Source: Lepisosteus oculatus
Lineage: Eukaryota; Chordata; Actinopteri; Semionotiformes; Lepisosteidae
DNA: 64,000 bases
Assembly (NCBI RefSeq): GCF_040954835.1
Contig: NC_090698.1
Location: 69,199,284 to 69,263,283, forward strand
Direction: 5' to 3'
Positions 20,100 through 32,000 of this stretch are shown here, piece after piece; within the stretch, counting starts at the first letter, position 1, and every line of letters starts with the position of its first letter. The position numbers were made by a program, and so were the translations under genes. Below the pieces are notes generated by a model. It did no database searches. It had not been told where the DNA came from and saw nothing but the letters and a program-made list of their open reading frames with translations.

Positions 20100-21530
20100 G
20101 CAGCAGTGCGTAGGACAATAGACTGAACTCAAGTCCAGCCTGCACCTGCAGTCCGGAGACCGGGGGGAGAGACCACAAGTCTCTGCTCCTGCTCAGATTT
20201 ACAACAGGGAAGGCTCGGACTGGACTAATGCTCTGTGATGCCCCGCGTTCAAGACTAGGTTGCCCTTTTCTGACAATCCAGCCACAATCCTGCCCTCACA
20301 TCTCCTTCCCAAATCAAAACCGCTGTAGAAAGGGGATAGGCCCGACTTCCTCCCTTTACTCATCTCGAGCTTCTTACACTGAAGGTGTCCCTCAGTTTGG
20401 CTTGACGTGCGAGTCGTGTTGTGGGATCAGCTACTTCAAAAACCGTTCTCTCCAGCGGCTGGTCCAGAACAGTGGGGGGAAGGGGTACACAGGTAACCCC
20501 CATTAAAGACTGGCAGCGGCACCAATCACTGTACCTTTCTGCCACCCCTACTCCCAGTAATGCCCTATACGACGAGGACAGTCTAGTTAAACAATTACTG
20601 TACCACTTGTGACGAACCTTAACGCCAAGAATCAAATTCCTTCCACATGAACATTCAGTGCTTGTTTACCTATTGCACCCTTTGGGGTCAATGTGCCCAT
20701 TGCTTTAACACAAGCCCGGGCATACAGTGCTGGGACCCCCTACGATGTAGCAGATGGTTGTGCCCAGGAGAGACGCCGTGCCATCTTCAACAGGGAGGTG
20801 GTCCGCAGATTGGTTTCCTGGTTGATGGGATCTTATTAAAAAAGAAGTCTAATTACAGGGGCTCTTATCTTCAGTGCAAGTGACCATCAAGAAAGCATCA
20901 AATGTACACACATGCTGCTCCAGGCTACTCACAGCTTCAACCATGCGTTACACTGCAGTACTGTACACATTTTAAGGTTTATTTCGAACGTTTTGCTAGC
21001 TCATCAGTCACTGATGACAGAATTAACCCTATACCCTAGCTGGGGATGTAACTGCAGAAAGCTCTGTTCATTCATCACAGACGACTCGGTTACAAACAAC
21101 TTAAGGAGGATTTGTTTTTATTTTTATGGTACAAAATCTTAATGTTAAGACTTGTTCCCCCATCACTGGAGCTTTGGAACTCTCGTAATAAGAGAAAAAG
21201 CCTGTACCGATTTGATCATATCTGCAATGTACAATGAACGATCCCCACCTCTCCTTCCTGATACTTCGAAAGTGATACAATGTGTCTGAGTATCGGCTGT
21301 TAACAAAGGGTGGTCAAGCAGTCTGTTTGATTCACTCACATGGATGACATTTGACATAGACTCTCCCTATGGGAATTATCCAGAGCAATACTGTCCACAG
21401 AGGTAAACACAACAGCAAATTGTTTCAGTTATTTGCAAACATGCCCTTCATGCGTCACTACAGAAGTCTGTGAAACAGTTTAATTTCAAAAACCAGATTA
21501 CAATCCAATACTGCATACAGCTGTGGCTGT
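20100..21530. other. Intergenic stretch, no gene recognised
   Basis: Short open frames are present on both strands, but I recognise no protein block. Nothing here resembles an exon of the flanking genes. Confidence 0.4.
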
Positions 21531-21534
21531 GAGG

Positions 21535-22145
21535 TGTGGGAGACCTGGTCACTATACACTAGGGCCCTTGGAGCTGGCCATGCTCTGGGGAATCAGATCA
21601 CTATACACTAGGGACCCTGGAGCTGACCATGCTCGGGGCATCAGGTCAATATACACAAGGGCCCCCTGGAGCTGGCCATGCTCTGGGGCATCAGATATCT
21701 ATACACTAGGGCCCCCTGGAGCTAGTCATGCTCTGGGGCACCAGATCGCTATACACTAGGGCCCCCTGGAGCTGGTAACACTCTGGGGCATCAGATCACT
21801 ATACACTAGGGCCCGCTGAAGCTGGTAACACTCTGGGGCGTCAGATCACTATACACTAGGGCCCCCTGAAGCTGGCTATGCTCTGGGGCGTCAGATCACT
21901 ATACACTAGGGCCCCCTGAAGCTGGCTATGCTCTGGGGCGTCAGATCACTATACACTAGGGCCCCCTGAAGCTGGCTATGCTCTGGGGCGTCAGATCACT
22001 ATACACTAGGGCCCCCTGGAGCTAGTCATGCTCTGGGGCATCAGATCACTATACACTAGGGCCCTCTGGAGCTGGCCATGCTCTAGGACATCAGATTGCT
22101 ATACACTAGGGTCTCCCTGAATGTGGCCATGTCCTGGGGCATCTA
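21535..22145 (+). repeat. Minisatellite, about 12 units of 50 bp
   Basis: Units begin with CTATACACTAGGGCCCCCTG and include GAGCTGGCCATGCTCTGGGG. Unit starts are at 21552, 21601, 21649, 21699, 21749, 21799, 21849, 21899, 21949, 21999, 22049 and 22099. The first periods are 49, 48 and 50 bp, and all later ones are exactly 50. The three units starting at 21849, 21899 and 21949 are identical to each other (GAAGCTGGCTATG variant), while outer units vary. It lies between DCAF12 and the 3' end of UBAP1. The period is not a multiple of three and there is no gene, so it is non-coding. Confidence 0.95.
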
Positions 22146-25009
22146 GGCTGTCTGTTGACATCAAAGGCCTGCTGTTCCAAGTTGTGGACTTCACAGTGTT
22201 AAAGAAAGTGGGAAGCTCTTGGTGCACACTTGCAGTTAGGGCTGGGACCTATCTACAAATGAAATACACAGTAACTTATCAGGCAAACAACTGAAGGCAT
22301 TTATTTAAACAGGATTCCAGACTGCTTATTCAAACCCCCGCACCTCTGGCAATTACAGAATTAAGAAAGTTAAATTTACCCAGTCACTCAATTGACTCTA
22401 TAAGCCCACAGGCTTATTTTGAGGCAACATTAAGAGCTGTTAATACGGCCTCATGAAATGCTGTTTCAGAGCCACTGCTCTTTGAGCAGTGTGTCAAATG
22501 TGGTGCCACTAGAGAAACTGACTTAATTCCAGCTGGGTGAGATAGAGAACCCCCATTCCTCTGTTTACTGCCTTGCACTGTGTTGTGGAGCCAAAGTGCT
22601 AGATTTGGTGCCAAAAATAAGTAGAGGAGTATTATTTATGTCAAGTGGGGCTGTGGTCAGCTGTACACACTCACACTGAACTGACATGCATTTAAACCTC
22701 TGACCTTTTCTCCCATATGCCTCTCAATGTAAATTCAAAGTGATACTAGCTTGCTGAAGCGCCTTCAGCAGTGTGTTAGGTTAAATGTACTCAACTGCTT
22801 TGTTATATTAACACTGATTTACACAATGCTGCATCTGTGACTGGCAGCGGATATAAAACTTACAGATGTGGCACTGGTTGCCGAATATAAATTTCAAGAT
22901 GCCCTCTCCAAACCCAAAAAGACATCAGTCGTGGACTTTGGCACAATTTTACAATTTTAGAGGCCTTCACAGACCGAAACAGAAAAAAAATACCCAGTTT
23001 CAAACCTGTAAAAAAAAAAACTACACTTAACCTGTGGTGTGTTTTCATCACGTTCACGCTGGAAGAAGGAAGGTCTACAACATAAAGTAACACAAGGGTT
23101 TACATAACAGCACATTGGCACCCTAATGGGAAACGTGCTAAACAACTGCAAGGTATTCTTGAAAAGACTGTAAAAAATACAGCCTGAACGTCCTGAACTG
23201 GACCAGCTGAAATACTCGGTTACTAGACGGACCTCTCCTTAGCACGACATCTGCATTTAGGCAGCTGTTCTCTCTCTCTCACTCGGGGGCATAAAACAAG
23301 AAGCACTGTTCTAGTTTGGACCATTGGTACAGGACAAACAAGCCATAATCTTTACAGCCCAGAAAGAAACACCAATCTGCATGAATAAGCAGGTCAATCA
23401 GCACCCAAGGCATTTTAGGAAAAGCACTTGCAAAGTCCTAACATTTTAATGTCCCTAAACGTCATTTTAATGTCCCACTGTGCACTCCAGAGACAATGGA
23501 TAACATATCTCCATACTAGATAACAATCGCCCAGTCTCATCAGACTGCACCCCCTGGAAATCAGCACAGTGGCACTTCCAGGATATGGTAGAATAATTAA
23601 TCGATCCCCAGGTGTTAAGTATGCCCCTGCACTCTGGTTGGAGTCCTGTACAACAACAGGAACAAAAAACACTTTGCTTTTAAGAGAAGATCCACTTTCT
23701 TGTGGTCTTGCCTGAGGGAATCTGGCTGTTAACCACTTAACCACTATACTTCAGTTCAGGCGAGCAGATTATAGCTAGAGCCTTTTCCCCTCTCAGGCCC
23801 CTGCATAAGTAAATCCACGGTCAATGTTCTGCTGTTGCTTTTCCTGGGAGCTGTCGAGACAGGTCAGAAAACTGGAACACGCATGCCCACAGAATAAACA
23901 GAATTACCCGTCAATTTTTTTTGTAGTGTTCAACAGCACCCCAAGTTGCCAAGGAAAAAAACTCTAACCAAACTGAACAACAATCGGTAATACCCCAGGC
24001 TATCTCAGCACAGACCGGCCCATTCAAATGGATTAATCCAAGGAGTGAAATCGGCGGCTACATTGCAACATTGCACTGATATAACTTTTAATTACAAATG
24101 CTTGTATTTTCCTTGCCTCAGATTTCCCATAAGTGCTTTACTTAGTGTTGATATCTGCCTATTATGTTGGACGTCGGTCATGGAATGTGTGTGGCCACAG
24201 CTACACAGACCCACTGTTCCAAAAACAACACTAACCTTGGTAAAATGTTCTTGTGTTTGCAACTCCAGGAAGGCTACACTTCCGTTTGTGAGGAATACTG
24301 GCTGCTCCATTAAATAACCAAAGACTTAATGGAACAGCCCTGCAGGAAGATAGAGTGTGTGGGAGATTCAGGCATCTTGCTCATGTCTACAGGACAGATG
24401 ATCAGTGCTGATGGAAGGGCTCAAACTAAACACTGCACACTAAAACATAAAACACTCCCTCTGTGTCCTAAACTATAAAAAAGAACAGTCTTTGGATGCA
24501 TTCTTTTGGATATAGTTTAACGCTTTTTAAGCAGAACAGCTGGACCTCTTATCCTAAAAGAGCCTCCAGGTTCAATCTCTTCTAGGGCACGAGGTGAAAT
24601 GTTGGAGCGGTCAGCTTGTGTTGGTAGTTTCCTTTCTGTGACTTCTGTCCACTACGTCCAGTATGTACCACGCCAGGCGCTGTTCAGCTCAGGACTGCAC
24701 AGCTCCAGTCCACAAAGGCTGCAGATCGCCTGCTTCAATTCCACCCAGTGCTTTAAAGTACTGAATTGATTACATAAGTGTGTCTGCTGCTCTTGCCAAG
24801 TCTTAAGCAATTTTTATTGAGACCCATATACCCCGTGTGAAGGGAAGATAAAGACAAAATTAAATAAAATAAATAATTCCTCACATGGCACTTTTACACA
24901 TCTTAAACCTCCCACAGTCTTGGATTGAATCTGAACCCGACCGCTATTGGGAAGCACCTTTCTTCCACTGTCACAGCCATCCATTCTGAAAAAATTACAT
25001 CAGATTTAA
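22146..25009. other. Intergenic stretch between the minisatellite and UBAP1
   Basis: No exon or named repeat is recognised. A tRNA-like word (GTATAGTGGTTAAGTGG, minus strand, near 23740) may be a worn SINE head, but no B-box follows. AT-rich sequence with AATAAA words on both strands lies at 24805-25000. Confidence 0.4.
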
Positions 25010-26061
25010 CAGAAAAAAAGTGCACAGAATTTATTTTCTTTTATTTCGCTATGGGGCTGGTGACAGTCTCCTAAGCACGTAGGATGTCAGACCAGGCCAC
25101 AAGAAATCCTGATGCATCAGTCCGCTCACTAGTCTTCTGACACCCCTGTGCTTCAGACAGAGGGTGCTGATAACTGCCAGTGTAAAACCAATTTCCAGTT
25201 CAAAGGCAAAAGGCAGCACTCCCCCAGTTTCTTCCCCCAGGAGCAGCGCAGCTCTGCCACAATACTACAGTCTCTATTGCACTAAAGGTCTGCTCCTCAT
25301 CAACACAAACCTACTGTATTTTTTACATTCCTTTTACACCTCGATACACCATTTGGAGCAGCTTTCCGTTTCACTTATCCGTTTCAGTTCTGTACCCCTT
25401 TATTATATAGGTTTGTATCTCTTTTTTTGTGAAAGTTCTGTATCTCCTGCAGTTGTTTTCGGTCCACATCCAGTGCCAGAGAAACAGGTGCAGCAGTAGT
25501 CTTTCTTTATATTACTTTTTTAGTTCATTAATGCAGTTTCTAAACCAGAAAGTAAGGGAAGAATCTTCCAAAACAAGAAAACAAAAGATTAAGTTAAACT
25601 CCTTCCAAGAAAGAAACACATCAGTTGCAGAAAGGGCACTTTTGTAGTTGTCTCGTTTTTCCCCCCCGATTTTTAGCCTCTTTGCTTCTTTAACTTAAGT
25701 ATTTTATAACCAGAATCCTACTGGGGCTGGTTAGATTGCTGAAGATGGCAGCTCAGTAGCTATATCTGTGTCTCACACTCAGGGCCACTGCGGAGTCCAA
25801 GCGCTTAGCCTGCTGCCCTCTCTGCCTCCCATGAAAGGCCCAGAAACCCAAAGCGCTGAAATGCATTTTTTTTTTGTTCTATCCCCTTGTTCAGCAAAAC
25901 CAAGGTGGAAAGAGCTGGAGAAGGCAGCTTTTTTCCTCTTTCGACCCTCCCACCCACCCCTGCCCTCTCCCCTCTCTCTCTCTGGAGCGGAGCTGATGCT
26001 TGTGCCTCAGTGGAGAGGAGAAGGAGGGAACGAGGGGTTAGCGCGAGTCTGCAGGCAGCTC
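25010..26061 (-). other. UBAP1: UBAP1 3' untranslated region and poly(A) signals
   Basis: The sequence follows the UBAP1 stop codon. Two closely spaced AATAAA hexamers in transcript sense lie at 25045-25040 and 25035-25030, which predicts cleavage near 25010-25020 and a 3' UTR of about 1.05 kb. A further candidate lies near 24812. No coding block is present. Confidence 0.6.
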
Positions 26062-29000
26062 TCAGCTGGCGGTGGTGCGAGACATGAGGTCCTCCAGCGC
26101 CTTGTCTTGGTCGTTATTGTGGACCCGCAGCACCTCCTTGATCGCGTCGAGCTCGAAACCCATCTCCCGAAACCTCGACATCAACTGCAGGAACTCCAGG
26201 GCCTGCGGGCACACAGAGGCACTCTGTCAGAGGGAGAAGGATGGAGCAGGGAACAGGCAGGGGAGCTACTGGGGACCCACAAGAGGAAGTGAGAATGAGA
26301 GAAGGCAAGGACAGGCGAAAGAAGGGAGGCAGAGACAAAGGGCGAAACAGGGAATAGAGAAAGACAAAGGCGGGATAGGGCAAGAGTTTACTGCTCGATG
26401 AAGACTGCCCAGTCCTCACACACCCTCAACTTCTGGCTGCAAACTGCTGCATGCCCTTACTGACAGACAACCCAGTGTACACACTCCTCAATTATCTCCC
26501 TCTGATAGCTGCAGTCTGATGGTACTCTCCCACATTTTCAGAATACTGCATGCCTTTAACATTCATTTGATTAATTTGCCATTTGTGACTGACCCCTATC
26601 TGTCACCATACTCAAGTGGCTTTGGTGGATAAGCACTAAATAATTATCTGTGAGAGCCAATTGGACACAGGTGAGGAGGCTATTTCACCCACTGAATGTA
26701 AAACCTAGTGAAAACCAAGAAGAAAAAAAACTTGAAAGCAATTTGCTGCGCTTATCTTGAGAACACCACCTCCTTCCAGTCAGTAAGTTGGAGCGAGTTC
26801 TTCTTTAGTCAATATAAATCTTTTGTAGAGCACCTTGATGGAAGTCATCAATTGTGCAGATATGTAGAATGATAATCTAATCATTGTGTCCAACTGAACT
26901 CCATGGGGTTCAGAAACGAGCTAACAGGCACATGCTTACCTAGGTGCTACGAGAGGAATGGGACAGGATCATGCACATGTACTGCTTTGTAACATCTTGT
27001 ACTGCTTCTAAAAGTGGCCATACAGGTGACAAGCTGATAACCTTCCCAGACAATCCCCTCTTAATCTATGGAACAAGTAAAGGTTTTTTCCCCGCTGAAA
27101 AGGGAAGAAAGAAAACACACCGTTTTGGCTGTGGAGCCTTCTTCAGGTGTAAGAAAGATAGGGCAGAAGAAGGCTCTACAGTAGAAATGGTGTGTTTTCT
27201 TTCTTCCCTTTTTAGCAGGGAATAAACCTTTACTGCCTACGCATGCCGACGCGGCTCCCCACCTGAACTACTTCACCCTGTTAATCTATGTCAATCAAGG
27301 AATTTACCCATTTCATGTCAGTTCAAAAATATTCCAATTAACTTGAAGTTAATAATAAAAATAATGAAATTTGCCTTTGATGTTAAGTATAGAGCACTGA
27401 ATTAATGCTCAGCAACATGTACACGGACACTGTCCATAGAGCAGGCATGCATGAGGAAGTGATCGTGAAATTTGTGTAATTTCCCATTCCCAGAAAACAC
27501 ACTGAAAGATGCCTTTCGTTTTCATCTTTCTCTTTTGCCTGAAAAGCAAAATATATTTCACTCCTCCCATGAAGCTGTGAGGTTTAAGTAGGAATCTGTA
27601 CCCCCTTTGTTTTAAAATAAATGTCCACTATTAATTGGAATGACACCTACCCATATATTGAACCAAAGCAACCACAGTATTCATGGGGCAATATATGAGA
27701 CTATGACAAACCACAGACACCAGTATATTGTCTGGTTTTTTATACTGTGTCCTATTAAGTCACTTACTCTAAGTAAGATGGTATCGCAGGTCAAAATGTG
27801 GTACCGTGCTCTGCCTCAGTGTACTGTGGTATCAGGCCTTTACTCAGTCACAGCGAGTGTGCAGTACTGACCTTCTCCTCGGAGCACTGGTACATCTCCA
27901 GACACTCCTCCACAGAGCTGGCATCAAAGCCCCGGTCACACAGACGCTCATGCACATACAGGTAATCCAGAACCTGCAGGTCAGAGGTGGGAAAGAAGAG
28001 GGAGAGGGGGAAGGGAGACTGAAAATTAATTTGACTATATAAATAAACACAGGACATAACTAAAGCTATTTTGGGAGATGTCACGTTTGTGGTGTACTGT
28101 TCAACATGGGACTGCATTATGCGAGTCATTTCAGGAATCACCCTTGGAGACTCATGAGACTCAGGAATCATACTTAGAGACGAAGCTGCCATACTCAATT
28201 CACGTACCATTCAATTCGAACCCAGGTCTTCAGAACCGCTAAAAGTACAATCCTTCACTGACGACCAATTTTTAACAATTCGGTCAAAGATGCATCATCA
28301 GCCCCCAGAAAACAGCAGTAGCTTCTGGCAAAGTGCTTGTAAAACGTATTGAGCCCCACGTTTTATTATAGAGCTTTCCAGTTCAGTGTCTTTCTGAGGC
28401 CCTCTTTAGGTCATTGTACCACACAAAATTGGGTCAAAGGAAGCTTTGATATGTCTCCTTCTCTCTTTTCTTGTATTATTTCTGTATATGACTCTGACTG
28501 TAGAGTGACTGAGGTACATACAATTCTCTGCAATATAAGTCTTTCATGAACCTGGTCTAGACATCTACTGAGGTGTGAAATGCAGTACTAACCTCAGTAT
28601 TTGTGAGGGTTAGGCACCCTGAACTCTCTGCGAATGTGGATGTTATATCTTATGAGGAAAATGGGTACGGCTTGCAAAAAACAAGCATTTCTAAGGGTTG
28701 TAAATAATTCTGACAAAAACATTACTATTTCAAAAATATTGTTAGTAAAGAAAATCAGTACTGGAAACTTTGGAAAAAAAACAGTTTTGGTTTTCCCCAT
28801 ATAATAAGTTATTTTATGTGCAAACAAATGATAGAGTTTGTTTTTTCATTCTTAGTAGATTGCATTTTCCTTACTGTTTACATCTTGTTTTTATGACTAT
28901 AATAAAAATGCGGTACTTACTGCATTGAACAGTTTATTACAACACAGAAATAACAGATAAGTAAACAAAGTGTGCTCACGCCCTTTCCTCTCAACCGACT

Positions 29001-32000
29001 TACCCTCCTGGTCTGCAGTTTGTGTCATTCTCTGACCTCTGATTTCTTTAGTATCCTTTCCTCCGAGTCACACAAGAACTGAGACTGTGGTATCTTAGGG
29101 GACCACTAATATCGGAGAGAGTTTTAACGTTTCTTTTATTTTGAAGCATAAAAGCCTTTATTCTCATAACATGTCTACGCACATCTCACATTTAAAGCTT
29201 TCTTGACAAAAGCTTAAAGCATAACCCATGATGCGCTGCTACATAAACATGTTAAACCAAGCTGTGCCTTTACTACCGATACAGATCAAGCGGATAGGTC
29301 CTAGTGATGAAAATGCTGCAGAAGTGGGGGCTGGCATTTACTCTCCTACTGCGCAGGCTGCGAACAGGAGAATTTAATCTGAAAAAGTGGTTACTAATAA
29401 TTTTGCTAGGGCACGCAAAACCACAAATGTAGAACTCACAAATACTGAGGCTTTCCTGTAATGTGCCCAAACCTTTCAGAATCGTTTAAGTTCAGGTACA
29501 GGATTGAGGCAAAGTCCAGGACCTACTGGATGACTGGAGTTAAGATAGCACACATTAACAAACCACGGACTGTTACAGATGACAGACCCTACCTGCTCCA
29601 AGTTCTGACCCTGCTTCTGCATGGCTTTGATGACCTCCTCAAAGGGGTATCCCATGTTGACGATGATCTGTACACACTCGCGTTCACTGGGTGACAGAGC
29701 CTGCAGCAGCCCACAGTACCTTCCTTGCATGTCAGAGGGAGCCATGTTGCCTTGGGAAGCTTTGCGGGCATTAGTCTAAGGGATTGAAAGAATTTAGGAT
29801 TAAGGATTGACTGATGAACTATCCAAACTAATCAATGAGTGGAAAAGAAAAGCTCGTAGAGCTGCTCTCAGCGCCTGTCCTCACCTCTTTTGTCACTCCA
29901 TTCTGTGTGTGGCTATGCAGTTCCCCAAGAACTGGGGGACAAGAAGGGTTACCGAGGGGATCCTCGTGCCCATCAGGACGAGTCTTGACAGTGTCCCGTA
30001 GCAAGGAAGAAGTACCATTGGAGTGATCCCGGGCTGTAGGGCCCACAGAGCCACTGCAGCTCTGCTGGTCCTCGGACACAGGGGTCGGGCGCCTTTCCTC
30101 AGACTCCGACAGCTTAGGGAAAGACAGGGAGCGAATGTTGCAGGGGAAGGTGGCCAGGGGACCCCTGGGGCCCAGGGCAGGGGGGGAAGAGGACAGGGGC
30201 CCTCCAGGCCCGTCGAGCTGCAGCAGGGTCACCAGTCCGTTGGGTTTGTGCTGCTGGTCCGGCTTGGAAAGCTGCGTTTTGGGCTCGGGCGGGGTGACGG
30301 CCTGCAGCTGCAAAATGCTCCGCAGCTCCTCCTTGTCGTTGAGGGTCTTGAGCTCCAGCTTGTCGAAGGGGTCCTCCTCGCACTCAAAGTCGGCCAGGTT
30401 GAAGTAGTGAGGCAGCGGAGGACTGGGCTCTCGCTGTCTGGCCATACTGGGAGCGGGGAGGGGCATCAAGATGGCATTGTGGCGCAGTCCTGCCAGCACC
30501 GGGTTAATGGCGGGAGGTGGGACGGCAGGCGGCGTGGTGGCTGCGTGGTCACCCGGCGGGGAGAGCTCGCCGTTGGGCCGCCCCTCCTGCCCGGCCCCCT
30601 CGCGCTCAGCCTGGGCGGCCTCGGCCTTCAGCTGCGCCCGCATCTCCGCCAGCTCCTCCGCCCACTGCACGGTCCGCCGCTCCAGGGAAAAATCATACTA
30701 CCGGGAGAGCCGGGGCAGGGGGGAGACCCCGAAAAAGGGAAAGAAGGGAGAAAGGCAAGCAGTGAGGTGTAAACCAGAAAGAAACAGCCTCGCACACGTT
30801 TTCGCAAGACTGCAGTTTCAATCCGCGTGTATGATGCTGCAAAAAGGGGGGTCATTAATCGCACTTCTAGCAGCTGACTAGTGACAGAATTCATGGGATT
30901 CCCATCACAAAACAGGAGGATCAAACTACAATCCTCAGTTATATTCTTCACATGCTCAGTTAATGTACATTTTACAGTTTCATTCCAATCCTTGGGTGCA
31001 TCTTTACATCCTTCAGGCAGGTGCTCACTTCGTATTTTACAGGGCATCTTACTAAAGGTGTGCAATCCCCAATTACTAAGTTAAGAAACGTAACATCTTC
31101 TAAGACAACACTCAATGCAGCACAGGCAGTGTTCCCTTCTGCTGAAGGACCAATAGGTGGTACTCTTTCCCTTTTGATTCAAACATGAAACCAATGTTTA
31201 GCTGCAGAAACAGTTTCTGCCTCTATAATCTTTTGAAATAGCCCTCAGGTTATTTGGACTCACATAGGGTATATGAAATATTACATTTAATGCTGTAGCA
31301 TTGCTACATGTATATTTTCTTATAGCAGTTCAGAAAACACCACAAACATCACCCTGGCTTTTCCACAAATAAGTGAGAAAAGGACAGTCATATATATCAT
31401 ATACGAACAACCATTCCTTTTTGTTTACAGTAACATCTTGTTTATATCAGATGTAGTAATCCCAACCTGTGTTGTCATTTAACAAGCAGATTTTCACTCC
31501 TGGAATCTCGTAAGGCATTGCCGAGATGCTTCTTTTCAAGGATCGTCCGGTATGAGGAATTTACTTTTTATTTTTTATGGCATTCTAACTTTTTTATAGC
31601 AAGGTCTCGTGTGTGTTATATGCCTGTGGTATGGGATAATACCTAATGTTTATGTGTATGCTAATGACTGCATCAATGTAACTACTGTACCTGAGCTGGA
31701 GTGTTAATAGCTTTCTGAACTACTGTTTTATGCACCAGCTAATGACTTCAAACAAGTTACTGAATAATTAACCAGGAATGTTACTGTTTCCATACACGAA
31801 CACAGTTCTGTGCTGTTTTATGGTGACGTTTGGACCTTTGAGGGAACATGAGATAAGATCACTTTATTGGCCACACACCATTTCTTGTATTAGGAATTCA
31901 TCTTTTCCAGCAAATCCCAGCTTGCTCTCCATGAGACACACAGACAGGGAGAGAAGCTTGGGGTCATAGAGCAGGGTCAGCCATTTATATGGCACCCCTG

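Noticed and set aside
21535..22145. Could the regular 50-bp array be CRISPR-like?
   Set aside because: Units abut each other without variable spacers, and this is vertebrate DNA. It is a minisatellite.
23690..23760. tRNA gene on the minus strand
   Set aside because: An A-box-like word (TATAGTGGTTAAGTGG) is present, but no B-box or cloverleaf follows. At most it is a worn SINE head.
30023..30772. 249-codon plus-strand frame
   Set aside because: Exact antisense of the conserved UBAP1 large exon, which has strong protein support on the minus strand.
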